Source: Thalassia testudinum
Taxonomy: Eukaryota; Streptophyta; Magnoliopsida; Alismatales; Hydrocharitaceae
Assembly: GCA_037157565.1 (NCBI GenBank)
Contig: JAZHRO010000063.1
Location: 150,958,501 to 151,022,500, forward strand
Direction of reading: 5' to 3'
DNA: 64,000 nt
This document shows positions 32,318 to 45,414 of this stretch, in pieces; position 1 is the first letter of the stretch; every line of letters begins with the position of its first letter. The notes beneath the pieces were generated by a model. It searched no databases. It saw nothing but the letters and a program-made list of their open reading frames with translations, and was not told where the DNA came from. A program made the position numbers and the translations under genes.

Positions 32318-35043
32318 TGTTCGTCGCGCTTTTGTGCGGTTTGTTAAAAGATAATATCGCGTTGTAGTATAGCCGCTAAAGCGTTCAAAACAAATAAAGA
32401 TTTTTATTACTCGAAAACCGGAGTATCCGAGGTCGAACACAGGGAGCAAATGGAATTTACTACTAGTCAAAATGTAATTGAACACTCTAATTTACTCAAA
32501 ATATCAATTCAAATGTGAATGTATGCAATTAAAAGTTATTAGGATAAAAATATGAAATTGGACGTCTGATCTTGTGATCAGACGTCTTAAAAGTATTTTC
32601 CCTTTTCTTCTTGATTATCCTTCTTCTTTCTGCCTTGCGAAGCCTTTCTTTCCTTCCTTCTTCTTTTGATCTCCCGTGTCTTTTGCTTCTTCCTTGCTCT
32701 TTCTTTTCTTCTTCTCTACCTTGCTTCTTACTCTTCTCTTCTGTGGTCCTGCCTTGCTTCTCTCTTCTCTGTTCTTCCTGCCTTTCCTTCTGCTTTCTTT
32801 CTTCTTCTTCTGTCTTCTTCTTTGGCTTGCTTTTCCTTCTTCTGCAGCGGCCAAGTCCTTCTCCTGCGATCAGCCTGCCTGCACAGGAGCAAAACCAAAC
32901 CCTTCTCCCTCTACCTGCGCGTCTCTCTCTCTCAAGCAATTCACTCACGGACGCTCTCCCAGAGCCACAACCATAATCGGGTCGGATCGTACCCGGGACC
33001 AGGCGCACCTAAAGGTGGTGTGATGCGCGAGGAGTGCGTAGTTCTAGGTCGGGTCGGATCCGCCAAGTCCGCGTGGTCAGGCCGCGGACGAGGCGGGTGG
33101 GGCCAGTGAGGGACCTCACCCCTGTGCTTACTGAGGCGATAAGAGTATATCACAAGAACAATTTATAGTGTACCTGAGGTTTGTAATCCCACGATGTGGG
33201 ACTAAAGGTTTCGTCCTTCCCTCACGCGCGCCCGCAGACTCTCGTGTGCAATTGCCCACGCTGAAGGCCCTGCTGGTGCTCCTCGCTGAACTCAGTCACC
33301 TCGCGACACTTGCGAGAGTCTGCTGCACCTGCCGCCTGGGAAGCCTGACGCCTGCTGCTGCTCCAAGCTTCCTGCTGCCTCGGCTGTTAATGGCGGCCGG
33401 GGCGTTCACCTGAGATTCCACAGAACAGCCTATTTGCCCAATCAGAATAGCTGGAAACCTTCCCCGTAGTACGGCGAAGGCGGTGGGTGATGCTGCAGGT
33501 TGCCGGTCGGCCTAGGTGTGCACGCCTAGGTCAACCTGTGGCCGGAGATGGTGGGTTGGTCGGGGGGTGCTTGTAGAGGTCTGGAGTGGCAGTGATGGGG
33601 TGGAATGGGTTCCTGGTGGTGAGGCGAAGCTCACGAGGTGGTTGGCGAGCCGTGTGGAGTGGAGGAGTGGTGTGGGTGGCTCGCCGGAGTGCGGTCGGAG
33701 GCGAGGAAGATGGAGGCAGTTAGGTACTGTCGAGGGGTAATCAAGTAAAATAGTTGGGGGAAAAGAGAGAGGAGAGGGTGGAGAAGAGTTCTAACCTAAT
33801 TGTAAGGACGAAAGGGGATGGAAGGCGGACAGCAGTACCTGCTGTCTCTGGAGAAGATGACGCCCAGTGGGGGGAGAACGGCGGCGACGACGGGGCTGAG
33901 GCGGCGTGCGCTGGTACTGCGCGACGCGGAGGGAGGTCAGGAAGCTAACTCTGACACTGGTTTTGTGGAAGAGCGAAGAGGGAGGGGAGGGGGGCTCGCC
34001 GGAGCTTGCTGGGGGTTTTTGGCCCGGCAGGAGGAGATGAATTGAAGGGGGAAACTCGGCCAAATCAAGCTGAGCCTCTTCGGTCGGAGTTGTGGGTTCT
34101 TATATAGGCGCTGGACTGGGTGTGCAGGGCGTGAAGGGCACGTAATTGCCTGAGGTTGGTCGCCGGAGATGGAAAGGAGTTAGGATACCCAAATCTCTCG
34201 TGCGTTCGCATGAGAGATTGGGTTCACACCTACGATTGTAATTGACTTTATAAGGAAGGGAATTCCTCAGAGAATCCTCCTTCCATTTCTGGGAGGGAAT
34301 CTCTGAGGGATTAGAGAGCAATCCCTCTCCGAACCTCGCCGGAGCTCGGTTCTGCCCTAGCAATGGCGGCAGGACCGGTTTGCAGAGGAGGCGAAGAACC
34401 TAGGGGGTTCTCTGCAACGGTATTCAAAAGATAGGGACCAATTTGTGATTTGGGTGTACTAAATTGCAAAGTAGGTCAAGATGACCTCTCCTTAGGTCCA
34501 AATTTTGGTACGAACCTAATTTGGACCTAAGGAATCCAATGGTGAAGTTGGATTTTAGGTTTGACCTCGTTTGACTGGACATTTTACGTAAAAACCTAAA
34601 TTAGGTTAATTGAAGAGCTAGGACCCTAATCTAGGTCAAACTAGGTTCCAAAGGCCAAATTAAATGTTCCAAACCCTAGAGGATGTTTTTCCATGATTTT
34701 TAGAGGGTTTACTTGCTTTTTTTATGATCAGAACCTTGTTAATTAAAGCGGGTCTGTTTTAGGGTTACCAGGTGTCATTTAATTCCTAGATTACACATGA
34801 ACCCATTTCTGATTGACTCAACCCACTTTTTATCTCATTTAGACCATTTGACCTATGTTTTGCCTCTTAGAAATCCCGTTTATGTACTGCAATGGTAAAA
34901 TTACAGTTTTAACCTTTATTTCATGTTTTCTTCTCAGAGTACTTGTTCCTTCAGTTAGGCCTTCTTCTAGGTTATGTAGGAGCTTTTATCTTCTTTATTG
35001 GGTTAAAATGAGCTAGTTATGGCTCATGATGAGGCTCTCATCA
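32318..35043 (-). repeat. Element B 5' LTR
   Basis: 2.73 kb, with the same landmarks as 25167-27889: GACGTC palindrome 32561-32586, TATA site 34100-34108, and tRNA-Asp 5'-like sequence 32360-32372. It adjoins the primer site through three A residues and ends at TSD ATTAC. Confidence 0.93.
34100..34108 (-). promoter_or_regulatory. TATA-box candidate, element B 5' LTR
   Basis: ttatatagg; this copy would drive transcription of the full element toward the primer site at 32314. Confidence 0.6.
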
Positions 35044-35048
35044 ATTAC
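35044..35048. repeat. Target-site duplication of element B (right)
   Basis: ATTAC, matching 25162-25166. It shows that 35049 onward was once joined to 25166. Confidence 0.9.
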
Positions 35049-35188
35049 ATAATTAACCCATATTTTTATCAATTCCTCTCTCTTCAGCTCTGATTGAGTT
35101 ATACCCTTAAAATGTGTTAATTAGGTGAATTTAACCTTACAACTTAGCCATATTAATTTAGATACAACGGATGATGGTGATGTCATCA
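35049..35188 (-). repeat. Element C 3' LTR, part 2
   Basis: It continues the LTR cut at 25166 and ends gatggtgatgtcatca, the U3 start of this LTR family on the minus strand. The terminal polypurine tract tacccccatgcct follows at 35189. Confidence 0.7.
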
Positions 35189-36791
35189 TACCCCCATGCC
35201 TACCATTTGCTAGTCCCTTAGCAAATTCTGGAGTTCAGAATAGATTTTCAGCATAAGGGTACTTTTGGCATTCAGCTCAAAAAGATTTATCCCACTTATT
35301 CCTCCATCTTTTATTATTATTATTATTTTCTTTTGGGATTGAAAGAAAAGCGAGACTTTAATTGTTTCTTCAGAATAATATAGGTACGGGATTTTGTTAA
35401 AGACAAAACATCAAAATGAATCTTTTGGATCCTTAGGTTAGCATAATCAGGACCTGCGTATGTACTTAAGAACCATCTAATGTACCCTTTTTTGGTTCTT
35501 ACAAGCCCAAAAACCCATTTTCGCAATTAGAGCCTCCTTGACCTAAGAACTCGTATCGCGGCTTGCGTGACCTTGAAAATCCAAGTGTCAGTGCTTTTGT
35601 GATTAGTCAACTTTATTTGTTATGGGGATATATTTGAAAGACATATGATAGAATGAATGTGCTTTTTTGCTCCCCCATACCTAGACTCAGATCAACCCTA
35701 ATATAGTTGTGTCAGGATCATCATTCCCATCACCAAATCCTCGATGGGGCCTCCGGTGCTAGTACTCATGAGAGCACCGTCCATGACACACCCCAGAAGC
35801 TCACAACCCCAAACAAAAAGCATTGTAAGGGGCACTCCTAACGGGTTTAGGCTCACACCCTGATGCTTCGAGATAGCACCATTCGAGACACCTGAGCTGC
35901 GAAATGCGTTCTATATGCTCTGTATAAAGATATGGATTAAGATTCAGAGCGAACGTCGAGGCGGTGACATATTTTCATCGTGTCATCAAAGGAAATTTTT
36001 CCTTCTCGACGACGGGAACTCAAACCAATCAACTGCCTCAGACTTTCACCAAGACTAAAGTGTGGGAAAATATTTACTTATGTAATTTTTTTGGCTTTTT
36101 GAGATTGTTGGCTTTTGTGTGTGTAGTGGTTTTGACACTTGGTTTTCAAAAGTCATTCAAGCTTTTGAACGAGAATCGAGCCAAGTACTACTTAGGTCGC
36201 TAAACCAATTTCAGAACTCAGAACCGTCAAGGGTCAAAAAGGAGTTCTTTAAGAGATAAACTGATATGATCTAAATTTTTAGACCTGAAAATTCTAGCAA
36301 TAGGATCCTCAGACTCAATCCTAGGTCTATTAAAGATGAAATCACTTGTGTACCTTTTTAGAAATAATGTACAACCTTAGTGTCTTTCTTCTTAAAATCC
36401 CTTTTTTCTCTTTTTTTGTTTTTTTTTCTTCAAATCTATATGTATTTTTTGTGAGAACCTTTCAGACAGATTTCATATGATTGCACTTTAATACCCCTCA
36501 TGCCTAAGTTTTTGCAATGCCTCATTGCAAACAAGATGGGTTCACATTTTGCTTAGTTCATAATTTCAGAATAGGTTTAAGGGTGGGCGGGTGGGTTGGA
36601 AATGGTTGTTGTGAACGATTTCAAGCTCCATTGCGAACATTGGAGGTGGAGTCGGTAGTTCTTAAATTAGGAACTCAAAAGTGCAGTAGGAATGATTTGC
36701 TCAAAGAAGATAAGAAAGGTCACGTGTTTTTTTTAAATTACGGGTTGCCTCCCGTTAAGCGCTAAGTTTATCGCCATCAGTACAATGTGGC
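35189..36791 (-). other. 3' non-coding region of element C
   Basis: It starts at the terminal polypurine tract (35189-35200) and contains an internal tract copy (36492-36505), followed by tttttgcaatg-cctcattg as in A and B. The box cgggttgcctcccgttaagcg (about 36740) follows the end of integrase. It also holds a diverged version of the structured segment of A and B (about 35730-36050). No protein frame is convincing. Confidence 0.65.
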
Positions 36792-39454
36792 TCATGTGGA
36801 ATGGAGGTCAAGAGATTCACTGATTAGGCTTAGGTCATTAAGTTCCAAAAAATGTTTTAGATGTTGACCATTAACAACAAATAGTGTAGAGTCAAGATCG
36901 GGAAGTGAGATTTCCACAGCTCTATTACCAAAGATCCTCCTTACAAGGAATGGTCTGGTTTGCTTAAATCTGAGCTTTCTCGAGAATAGTTTAAGGCGGG
37001 CATCAAATAGAAGTACCTTCTGACAAGGGTTGAATGATTTATGTGAAATGTGCTTTTCATGCAAGGCTTTTATTTGGTCCTTGTAAATTTGCTAATTCTC
37101 GTAGCGTCATTGCGTAACTCATCAAGCTCGCTTATTTGCAAGCGACGGTGAATGCTGCCTTTTTGAGGTCCAAATTGCACTTCTGTACTGCTCAGTAGGA
37201 TTTATGCTCCATTTTTACAGGAAGGTGACATGCCTTCCCATAAATAATCTTGAAAGGAGACATTCCCAACTGGGTCTTATGGGAGGTCCTATAAGCCCAT
37301 AATGCTTCTAGAAGTTGGGTTGACCAATCTTTTCTATCAGGCCGAACAGTGACCTACAAAATCCTTTTAATCTCCCAGTTGGAGAGCTTGACCAGTTCAT
37401 TTGTTTGCAGATGACATGGGGTAGAAATGCGGTGAGATACCCCATATTTTCCAAGCACGGATTAGAAATGCACATTCACAAAATGGACCCCCCATAAGAA
37501 ATGATTGCTTTTGGGACACCGAACCGAAAGACGATGTTATCGTGAATAAATTTGATAATGACCTTATGATCATTGGTTCGGGTTGGAATGACTTCAATCC
37601 ATTTGAATACATAGTCCACAGCAAGAAGAATATACTTGAAGCCGTTCGAGTTTGGAAATGGACCCATGAAATCAATTCCCTAAATATCAAAAATCTCGCA
37701 CACGATAATCGGGTTCAAGGGCATCATATCGCAATGGCCCATGTTGCCCAAGGTCTGGCAACGAGCGCATGACCTACAATAATTGTGTGCATCTTTAAAT
37801 AAAGTCAGGCAATAGAAGCCACTTTGGAGGATTTTTGCTTTGGTTTTATGCCTTGAAAAATGGCCACCGCAAGCCTGGTCATGACAAAATGAAATTATAT
37901 CATTGACCTCAACATCAGGAATACATCGCCGGATGATCTGATCTGCTCCGATGTGAAAAAGATATGGATCTTCCTAGAAGTAATACTTGGCATCTGAAAT
38001 CAATTTGTCTGTTTTGGCTTTGGGCCAATTAAATGGAATATGGTTTGATGCCAAGTAGTTCACAATGTTTGCATACCAGGGAAGCCCAACATCCATGCTC
38101 ATAAGATGCTCATCCAGGAAGTGTTCGGTGGTAGGTGCTAAAGGATCAATGATAGATGAGGGAAGGCAGGATAGATGATCTGCTACAATGTTTTATTTTC
38201 CCGCTTTGTCACGAATCTCTAAATCAAATTCTTGCAAAAGTAAGATCCAACAATTCAAGCGAGGCTTTGCATTCATCTTGGTGAGTAAGTGTCGAATTGC
38301 GGTATGGTTTAAGTATATGATAATGCGAGGCCCTAGAAGGTAAGACCAGAATTTCTCCAGGGCGAGGACAATAGCCAGAAGTTCCTTGTCAATGATCGTG
38401 TAATTATGTTGGGCTTTGTCGAACATTTACTCGCATAATAGATCACTACAGATTTCCCATCAATTTTCTGACCAAGGATTACCCCTATAGCATAATCTGA
38501 AGCATCGCACATGATCTCAAGGAGTAGAGACCAGTTGTGGGGTTGCAATATTGTTACCTTGGTGACTCAATCTTTAAGAATTCTAAAAGCTTCTACACAC
38601 TCGTCAGAAAAGTCAAATGGGATATCCTTCGATAACAAGTGAGTTAGGGACCTGGAAATTTTGGAAAAATTAGAGATGAAATGTTGATAAAATCCAACAT
38701 ACCCTAGGAAGGATCTAATGTCTTTGACCGAGGAGGGAGGAGGAAGTTTAGATATCAAATTGATTTTCTCTCGGTTAATGTGGATACCTTATTCATACAT
38801 AAGGTGTCTAAGAGTAATGCCCTAGGGAACCATAAAATGGCTCTTTTCCCAGCTCAGAACCAGATTTACGTCGATGCTTCATTAGAGGATCTTAGTCAAA
38901 TGGCCTAAACATTCATTGAAAGTCTTTCCAAATACATCCATGGAGACTACTAAAACTTCACCTACCATATCAGAGAATATTTTTAACATACACTGCTGGA
39001 AGGTGGCAGGTGCATTGCAGAGTCCGAATGGCATCCTACAGAACGCAAATGTTCTGTAGGGACAGGTGAATGTGGTCTTCTCCTAGTCTTCAGGATGAAT
39101 GGCCACTTGATTATAGCTAGAGTATACATCCAAGAAACAAAAGTACTAATTTTTCGATAATTTTTTGAGAATATGATCAATAAAGGGTAGCGGGAAATGG
39201 TCTTTCTTCGTAGAGGTATTCAATTTCCTGTGGTCTATGCAGACTCTCCATGAATTTGCAACATGGGTAGGGATGGATTCTCCTTACGGATTTGATAACG
39301 ATGAGCTTGGCCTTCTTAAGCATCACATGAATTGGGCTCACCTAATGGCTGTCAGAGATGGGATAAATAATATCCACTTCAAGCCATTTTATTATCTCTT
39401 TCTTTACGACCTCTTGAAGATTCGAGTTGAGTCGATGTTGTCCTTCGTGCGTAC
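36792..39454 (-). pseudogene. Athila-like pol relic: RT, RNase H, integrase (element C)
   Basis: Minus-strand order is correct for Ty3/gypsy. RT (39440-38570) has SWRVCIDHRKLN (about 39230), CRMPFGLCNAPATFQ (about 39010) and a YVDD-equivalent reading SMDVF (about 38940), so a catalytic Asp is lost. A linker has SFLGYVGFYQHFI. RNase H (38548-38190) has MCDASDYAIG, IDKELLAIV and LLQEFDLEIRDKAG. Integrase has an H2C2 finger (about 37900-37740), [11 protein letters not shown] (about 37680) and AIISYGGS, where the expected DGG Asp is Tyr, and ends near 36792. Stops and frameshifts are frequent. Protease and gag are absent: the sequence stops at 39454, where an LTR begins. It is a dead element of the helper type A and B would need. 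Confidence 0.9.
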
Positions 39455-41682
39455 TGTTGGGTTGCTTTTGTTGAGTTTTAAGAAAATATGCATTGTAGCA
39501 TAGTCAATAAAAGCAATTCAACACTCAAATTTGTAAAACTCGAAATCAATGTGATTCCAAGGTCATTTGCAGAGAGCAAATTGGCAGTTCAATTCACTAA
39601 TCACAATATCAAGAATAATTGAACTCAAAATGATAATCAATAAATATCAGGAGAATATCTAAAAAATGTCAGGAATAAGAGTGCAGAAAGATTGGGTTAA
39701 AATGGTGATTTGAACCATCAATTTAACCTTAATGTTAAGCTATACAACTAATTCAAATATCTCAACAATAAATATAATCCAATATCCACAGTAATATCAG
39801 AATCAGGACCAGCCAGTCAGACGTTGGTTAAAGGCTTAGATGCCTTAACCTCAGGCCTCAGCAGAAGCTAAGGCACAACAGCAACAAAGAGACGCAAGGG
39901 CCCCTCAGAGCCTTCAGAAGGCTAAGTGTTGAGCGTAGGAGAGGGGGTGCTAATCCCAAGGTATGAATAGTGCAAAAACCCCCTTTCCCTCTCAGCTTTC
40001 ATTTCTTTAGAACCAAATAGGATCCGAGTAACCAGACCCAAACCTAGACCCGCTCAGCGTGATCTGCGAGTGAGAGCACGTGAGTAAGCATGTGTGAGAG
40101 CATGTGAGAAGGGGCGTGCATGGGGACCTCACCCCATGCGTTTGGAGGCAATGAGGCTTCTACACCTTTGCGTTTATACGCTACGTGAGTTCTATCCCTT
40201 ATGATGTGGGACTAAGTTTTGGGGCTTCTGCACGTGAAATCCTCGTGCGTTGCAGCTGAAATCCTTGAGGAATTGGGGTAGTAGCTAATGCCTGCTGCTT
40301 CGATTGCAGACCTGGAAGGCTTCTAAACCTGAAGCCATTTTGATTGCGAGCCGCAGCAGGTCGAGTGAGGGTCAGAGATAGGCGGTTAGTGACGGAGAAG
40401 ATGAAGGCGGCGACAATGCTCCAGCGATGGACCTACGAATTCAAAATATGGCCTTGTAGCCTTGTCAGACAAGTTCAAAAGTTTCACCTGTGTCCGGTGA
40501 AGGTGCTAGTGGTGGAATTGGGCATGAGCGTGCGTGTGGAAGTGTGGTGATGTCGGAAAGTGAGTGCAATTGTGTGTGTGCTCGATAGGGAGATGGAGAG
40601 TGTAAAGTCCTAAATTTCTTTAGGGCTTTTACTCAATGGGTGATGGGGGAGCATCTGGAAGTGTTGGTGATGTGTTTGATGGTGTGTGGCGCCGGTGCGA
40701 GCTAACCAGAGCTCGTGCCGGATGTGGGGAAGATGGAGGGTGTTGAGTCAATACGGTGGTTCTTCCTAGAGACTAAGGGGGTAGAAGTGTTTTGGAGAGG
40801 GAGAGAGAGGGTTTAGAGGCACTTAGGAGGTGAAATGGTAGAGGAGATGTTCAGTGTTGGTGGGTTGGAGTTAGAGAGGATGAGAAAGGCGACGAGGTGT
40901 CGGCGAGGAAGGAGAGGTGGAGAGTTGCCAGACTTTGGTTAGTCGCGGTCGCGAAGAAGAGAGGAAGATGGAAGGCCATCCAATTTGATGGTTGGACGGT
41001 CGAAGGAGGTGGTTGGAGAAGACTCATCGAAGCCAAAGTTGCGACAACCAGAGGAAGAGAGGATGGGTGATTTCCGGCTCTAACTTCGCTAAGGAGGACA
41101 GCATGGGGTTGTAGACTTCTTATAGAGCTCAAGAATTAGCTCTAATTGCAGAAGGAGGCTTGATTTGGCCAAGTTTTCAGGGAAGAAAAATCCATAAAAA
41201 AATATCGAGCTTGTCCAAGCTTGAGAACTTGATTTGGAGATCAAAAGGTGGTTTAAGAGATTGGGCATCTCCTTTAGAACCTTCCCTCCAAATTTGGAGG
41301 AGATTGGATTCGATTTGAGGGAGAAATCATCCCTTGGATCTTGCTATAGATGCATTCCCACCACTAATGGCGGTACGGACCTAAGTGAAGAAAATGACAA
41401 GAAGTTAGGGATCCATTTGCAATAAAATCAAAAGTTAGGGGTTTAAGTGAGAAAATAGAGATCTTAGGGACTAAATTGCAAACTAGGTCAAGATGGACTT
41501 TGATTGGGCCTAAATTTTTGCCTTAACATAATTTGGACCTAAGGAATCTAATGGTGAACTTGGATTTTAGTTTTAACCATGTTTAAATGGGTAATTTGCA
41601 TCAAATCCCAAATTAGGGTAAAATCCCTTCTGAAACACTATTCTAGGTCGAAATGGATTCATATGATCAAACCAAGGGTACC
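39455..41682 (-). repeat. LTR-D, truncated at its U3 end
   Basis: It begins TGTTGGGTTG at 39455 inside element C pol. It carries cattgtagcatag (39491-39503), a diverged U5 box (caaggtcatttgcagagagc, 39560) and the atgtgggactaa motif (about 40203). By comparison with element B about 360 bp of U3 is missing at 41682, where a + strand LTR of the same family begins. It may be the 5' LTR of element C or of another element. Confidence 0.7.
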
Positions 41683-44298
41683 TGATGGGAACACCATTAT
41701 GAGTTATAAATAGCTCAATTTTATCTGATTAAGTCAATAAATGCTCCTACATAACCACCAGAAGGCCATAATTCATTGTAAATCCTTTCAGAGAGAAATA
41801 CAAGAAACTAGGGTTAAAACTGTAATTTTACCATCATATCTTGAATGCAGAACAACCATGGATTTTCTTAGGGGTTAATTAAGGGTCAAATGGCCTTAAG
41901 AGTCTAACAAGTGGGTTAGTACAGACAAAAAAGGGTTTTCACGTGTTTTGAGAATTAAATGACATATGAAATCTTAAAAATAGACCTACTTAATTAACTG
42001 AGGTTATGGTAAGGATAAAATTCACCTAAACCCTCTAAAATTCATATAAAAATATTCTTTAGGGTTTGTTACCTTCAATTTGACCATTAGAACCCATCTT
42101 GACCTAAAACAAAGCCACAGGCAGACTTTTACCCTAATTTAGGTTTTTGCATAAATTACCCAATTAAACTAGGTTAAAACCAAAATCCAACTTCACCATT
42201 GAATTCCTTAGGTCTAAATTAGATTTGTACCAAAATTTGGGCCCAATCTAAGGTCATCTTAACCTAGTTTGCAATTTATTCCTGTCTGACTCTTTTATCT
42301 CACACATATGCCCCTAACTTTTGAATAATTTGCATTTAGGTCCTTATATTTATCATAATTTTCACAAACAGGTCCCTACCACCATGAAATCCTAATCCTA
42401 CAAACTCTAGCGACCTTAAGATGGCAAGATCTTTATGATTTCTTGATGAATCCCTCTTAAAATTGAAATGGAAACTCATCAAGTAATTGTCTTCTAAATG
42501 AGTCCATCCAAGGATCCTAAATCTCGCTAGAATCCTCATGCGAACATTTTGATTGAATGGGTACCTACGCTGGAGAGGATCTCAGAGTTTCTAAGCTTGT
42601 TTCCAATCTTGGAACTCCATTTAAAGCCCTATAAAAGGACCCCCGTGGCCTTGTGCATCCCCTCAGCAAGTTTTGGTGAGTCAACCACCTCTGATTCTCC
42701 TCCTCCGGCCACCAAAACCCTTGCTTCGGCGACCCTCTTGGATCCTCCTCCTCCGGCCGTCCAATGACCAAATTGGTCGGCTCTCTCAACTCCTCTCTTC
42801 GTCGCGACCCTCCCTAGCCAAAGGGAGGGTGTATCTCCGTCTACTTTGTCATCACCATCTTGTCGTTCTCTCCTCCTTCGATGCTGGTCCACCACAACTG
42901 GTTGTCTCCACCTCCCAACATCTCACTAAGTTCCCTAAACTCTCTCTCCCTCTCCTGCGATCATTTATACACCTTTAAGACCTCATTTCAACCGTTGATA
43001 CGTCTTTGACCCCATTATCGTCTATCGCACCGGCCACATCTCCGGCGAAGCGTCTCCATCGCTCCACAACTCCATCCACTTCAGCACCAACTCCAAAAGA
43101 TCCACCACGACTCACCCTCCAAAAGCCCTAAATAAATTTAGGCTTAACACTCTCTACCTCCCTGTCGAACACCACCACTTACGCACCACCTTCTCGAGGT
43201 CGTTAGGCCTCCACCGACCTCTACATGCCCTCGAACCACCACTGTTGCACTCACCGTGGTTTGGCGAACCTTCTGAGCTTCTCTGACATGGCCATTAGGC
43301 CGTATTCTTTGTCTCAAGTCTCTCATCGGAGCTCCATTGCCGCCCTATTCTTCGTGTTCCAAGCCACACACCTCCCAAGTGCTATGCCCAGGTCGCGTAG
43401 GGAAGCTCCAGGCAGGTCTCCAGGCCTTCAATTGACATCAACGTATGCAGCTGCTACTCCAATTCGACGAAGGAAGTCAACCTGCCTGCTACGTGAACAA
43501 ACCATGTGGGATTAGTCCCACATCGTAGAAGACTGAAGCCCTACAGGCACATAAAGGGAAAAGGTGTTGGTGGCTTATTGCCTCAGCACGCACAGGGTGT
43601 GAGGTCCCCACATGCAGGCACCTCACGTATGCCCTCGCCCACGCTCACGCCTCACGGGTCTAGGTCTCGGTCCGTTTACCCGGATACCCAGGTCTACTCT
43701 GGTTTGCCTGGTTCTGAGATAGAAAGAAGAGAAAAGAGAGAGAGGGGAGGGGGGGTTTGCTCTGCCGCCCTCCTCTCAACACTTGTGATCTCTCAGGGAG
43801 GCCTTTACCTCTACTGGCATTGTTGAGCCCTGTGTTGTGCCTTCTCTGGAGCTTAAGAAGGAAGAAGAAGAGGAGAGAAGAGTAGCCAAAGAAGAGAAAG
43901 GGAAGGAAGAGGAAGAGTGCCCTCTTGGCACTTAGAGTTCTATTGGTTGATCTTTGAAGGGGGTGCACTATGAACTCATCCTACGTGAAATTTAGATTGA
44001 TTAGTACTATTGAGATATTTGATATAATTGTGCAAGGTAATTGGTGATTCAAATCACCATTTTACCCCATTCTTTTTGCATTATTGACATCTGCTTTCAT
44101 TTATATATCATTCTTGTTTGGAGTTCTATTATACATTGCTTATATTGCTATCATGAAAACTATTTTTGCTAATTGCTCAATGTGTTCGACCTTAGACTTC
44201 ATTTCTGATATTCAAGTATAAATATTATTTGTTTTTCGCACTAATTCAATCTATACTGCAATGCATTTATTTTAAAATCCGATTCAGAGCGACTAACA
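41683..44298 (+). repeat. Element E 5' LTR
   Basis: TGATGGGAACACC to GCGACTAACA, 2.6 kb, + strand, followed directly by a primer-site remnant, a leader and gag. TATA box tataaaag at 42630-42637, R/U5 hairpin tgtggga-ttag-tcccaca at 43505-43522, and the tRNA-Asp-complementary ctatactgcaatg at 44251-44263. It is inverted relative to LTR-D with no spacer. Confidence 0.8.
42630..42637 (+). promoter_or_regulatory. TATA-box candidate, element E LTR
   Basis: tataaaag, about 950 bp from the LTR start, matching the TATA position in the other LTRs of the group. Confidence 0.6.
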
Positions 44299-44301
44299 TT
44301 T

Positions 44302-44319
44302 TGGAGTAGTTGCCAGGGA
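44302..44319 (+). promoter_or_regulatory. Degenerate tRNA-Asp primer site, element E
   Basis: tggagtagttgccaggga differs at four positions from TGGCGCCGTTGCCGGGGA and follows the LTR by three bases. It is decayed, so the element is old or was never efficient. Confidence 0.75.
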
Positions 44320-45414
44320 GCAATGCGCAACTTAGATCTCTTGATTGCAATATTTGATTTGGTACTAACTTTCTCTATCTCTTTTGATTGTGATATATTT
44401 CAGGGGGGATTCATTGAAGGAAGATCAGTCACACATCAGCCACTCCAGGGGTAGGTAAAACACAAATCCAATCTCTCCTAAGCCCCTAATTCTAAAAAGC
44501 TAAAAGAAGAAATCAATTAGGTTCAACTTGCATTCTATTTTTAGAATCAATCACAAACAAGTTGCTTGATTTGGTTCATTTCTAGAAAACACTCAACCTT
44601 GATTTGTGCACCTACTTAGGGTTTAAGGTATCTAGGGCTATCACCTTATTGCTTGAGCCCTAGGTACCATATTTTGAGGAATTCAATTGGACCAATCCAG
44701 AGCCAATTAGGGTTTCCAGTTTAGGGTTTTAGAGACACACTTGCTTAATTAAGAATTAACCTTCCCGAACAACATGTGCCTAAGCCTTGTTGAATTGATC
44801 TATTCAAGCAAACCCTAAATATAGGCTCTTAATCTCATTTGAACACTAAAAGAGGGACCTAAATTTCTTAAAGGACAAAACAGGTGAAGTTGACCCACCT
44901 TATTGGGTTAACCAATCTTAAAATTAGGTCACCCTGCACTAAAACATTTTAAAGCTCAAGTGAAATCATAAGCACCCTTTCTCTTAATTTAAAACTGGTA
45001 GATTTAAGAGGTCAAGTCCCCATTTTGGTCTACCTAAATCCTCAGTGACAAGATAGGTAGAGTAGGGGAAACCCTGTAACTCATGGGAGCACTCTACCAT
45101 GTAGGGGTCTTCGCAAGACTCTCCCTCTCTGGCTACTCAGATAATTCTCAGGTGGACAGCTTTCTGACTTATCCCCAAACCTCTATAGTCATCCAAAATT
45201 TTTTTGGGTGTCTTGATTGGGTCCATCACATTCTACCCCTCATCTACACCATCGGTGCATGTTCGGGAGGAGGTCTTTAAGACCACCCTTAAGGCCTCCA
45301 TTAGCTATTCACTCCCGTCGAGGCCAAGCCTCGACCTCCCTGTTTGTGCAACAACCCAACCAAATCGATATCTCTTCTTATTCATTTGAACCTAGCTCTC
45401 CTTTATCCATCATC
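44320..45414 (+). other. 5' leader of element E
   Basis: Untranslated region between the primer site and gag. About 45000-45360 is homologous to the leaders of elements A and B in reverse orientation, up to the tttgtgcaacaaccc box shortly before gag. It is the key link between gag-bearing and gag-less elements. Confidence 0.75.

Larger units (their letters stand above)
25167..35043 (-). mobile_element. Element B: complete young non-autonomous Athila-like LTR retrotransposon
   Basis: A textbook structure on the minus strand: 5' LTR 32318-35043, perfect 18-nt tRNA-Asp primer site 32297-32314, leader, one intact long ORF (29507-31138), internal and terminal polypurine tracts, 3' LTR 25167-27889, and TSD ATTAC. 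The LTRs are almost identical by eye (scattered single changes and one 3-base indel), so insertion was recent. The 4.43-kb interior has no gag or pol motif. It belongs to the same superfamily of elements as A; the LTRs are related but clearly different. It is inserted in the 3' LTR of element C. Confidence 0.93.

Noticed and set aside
36792..39454. Possible functional helper pol for A and B
   Set aside because: Frequent stops and frameshifts, a changed RT active-site motif and loss of an integrase Asp; gag and protease are missing.
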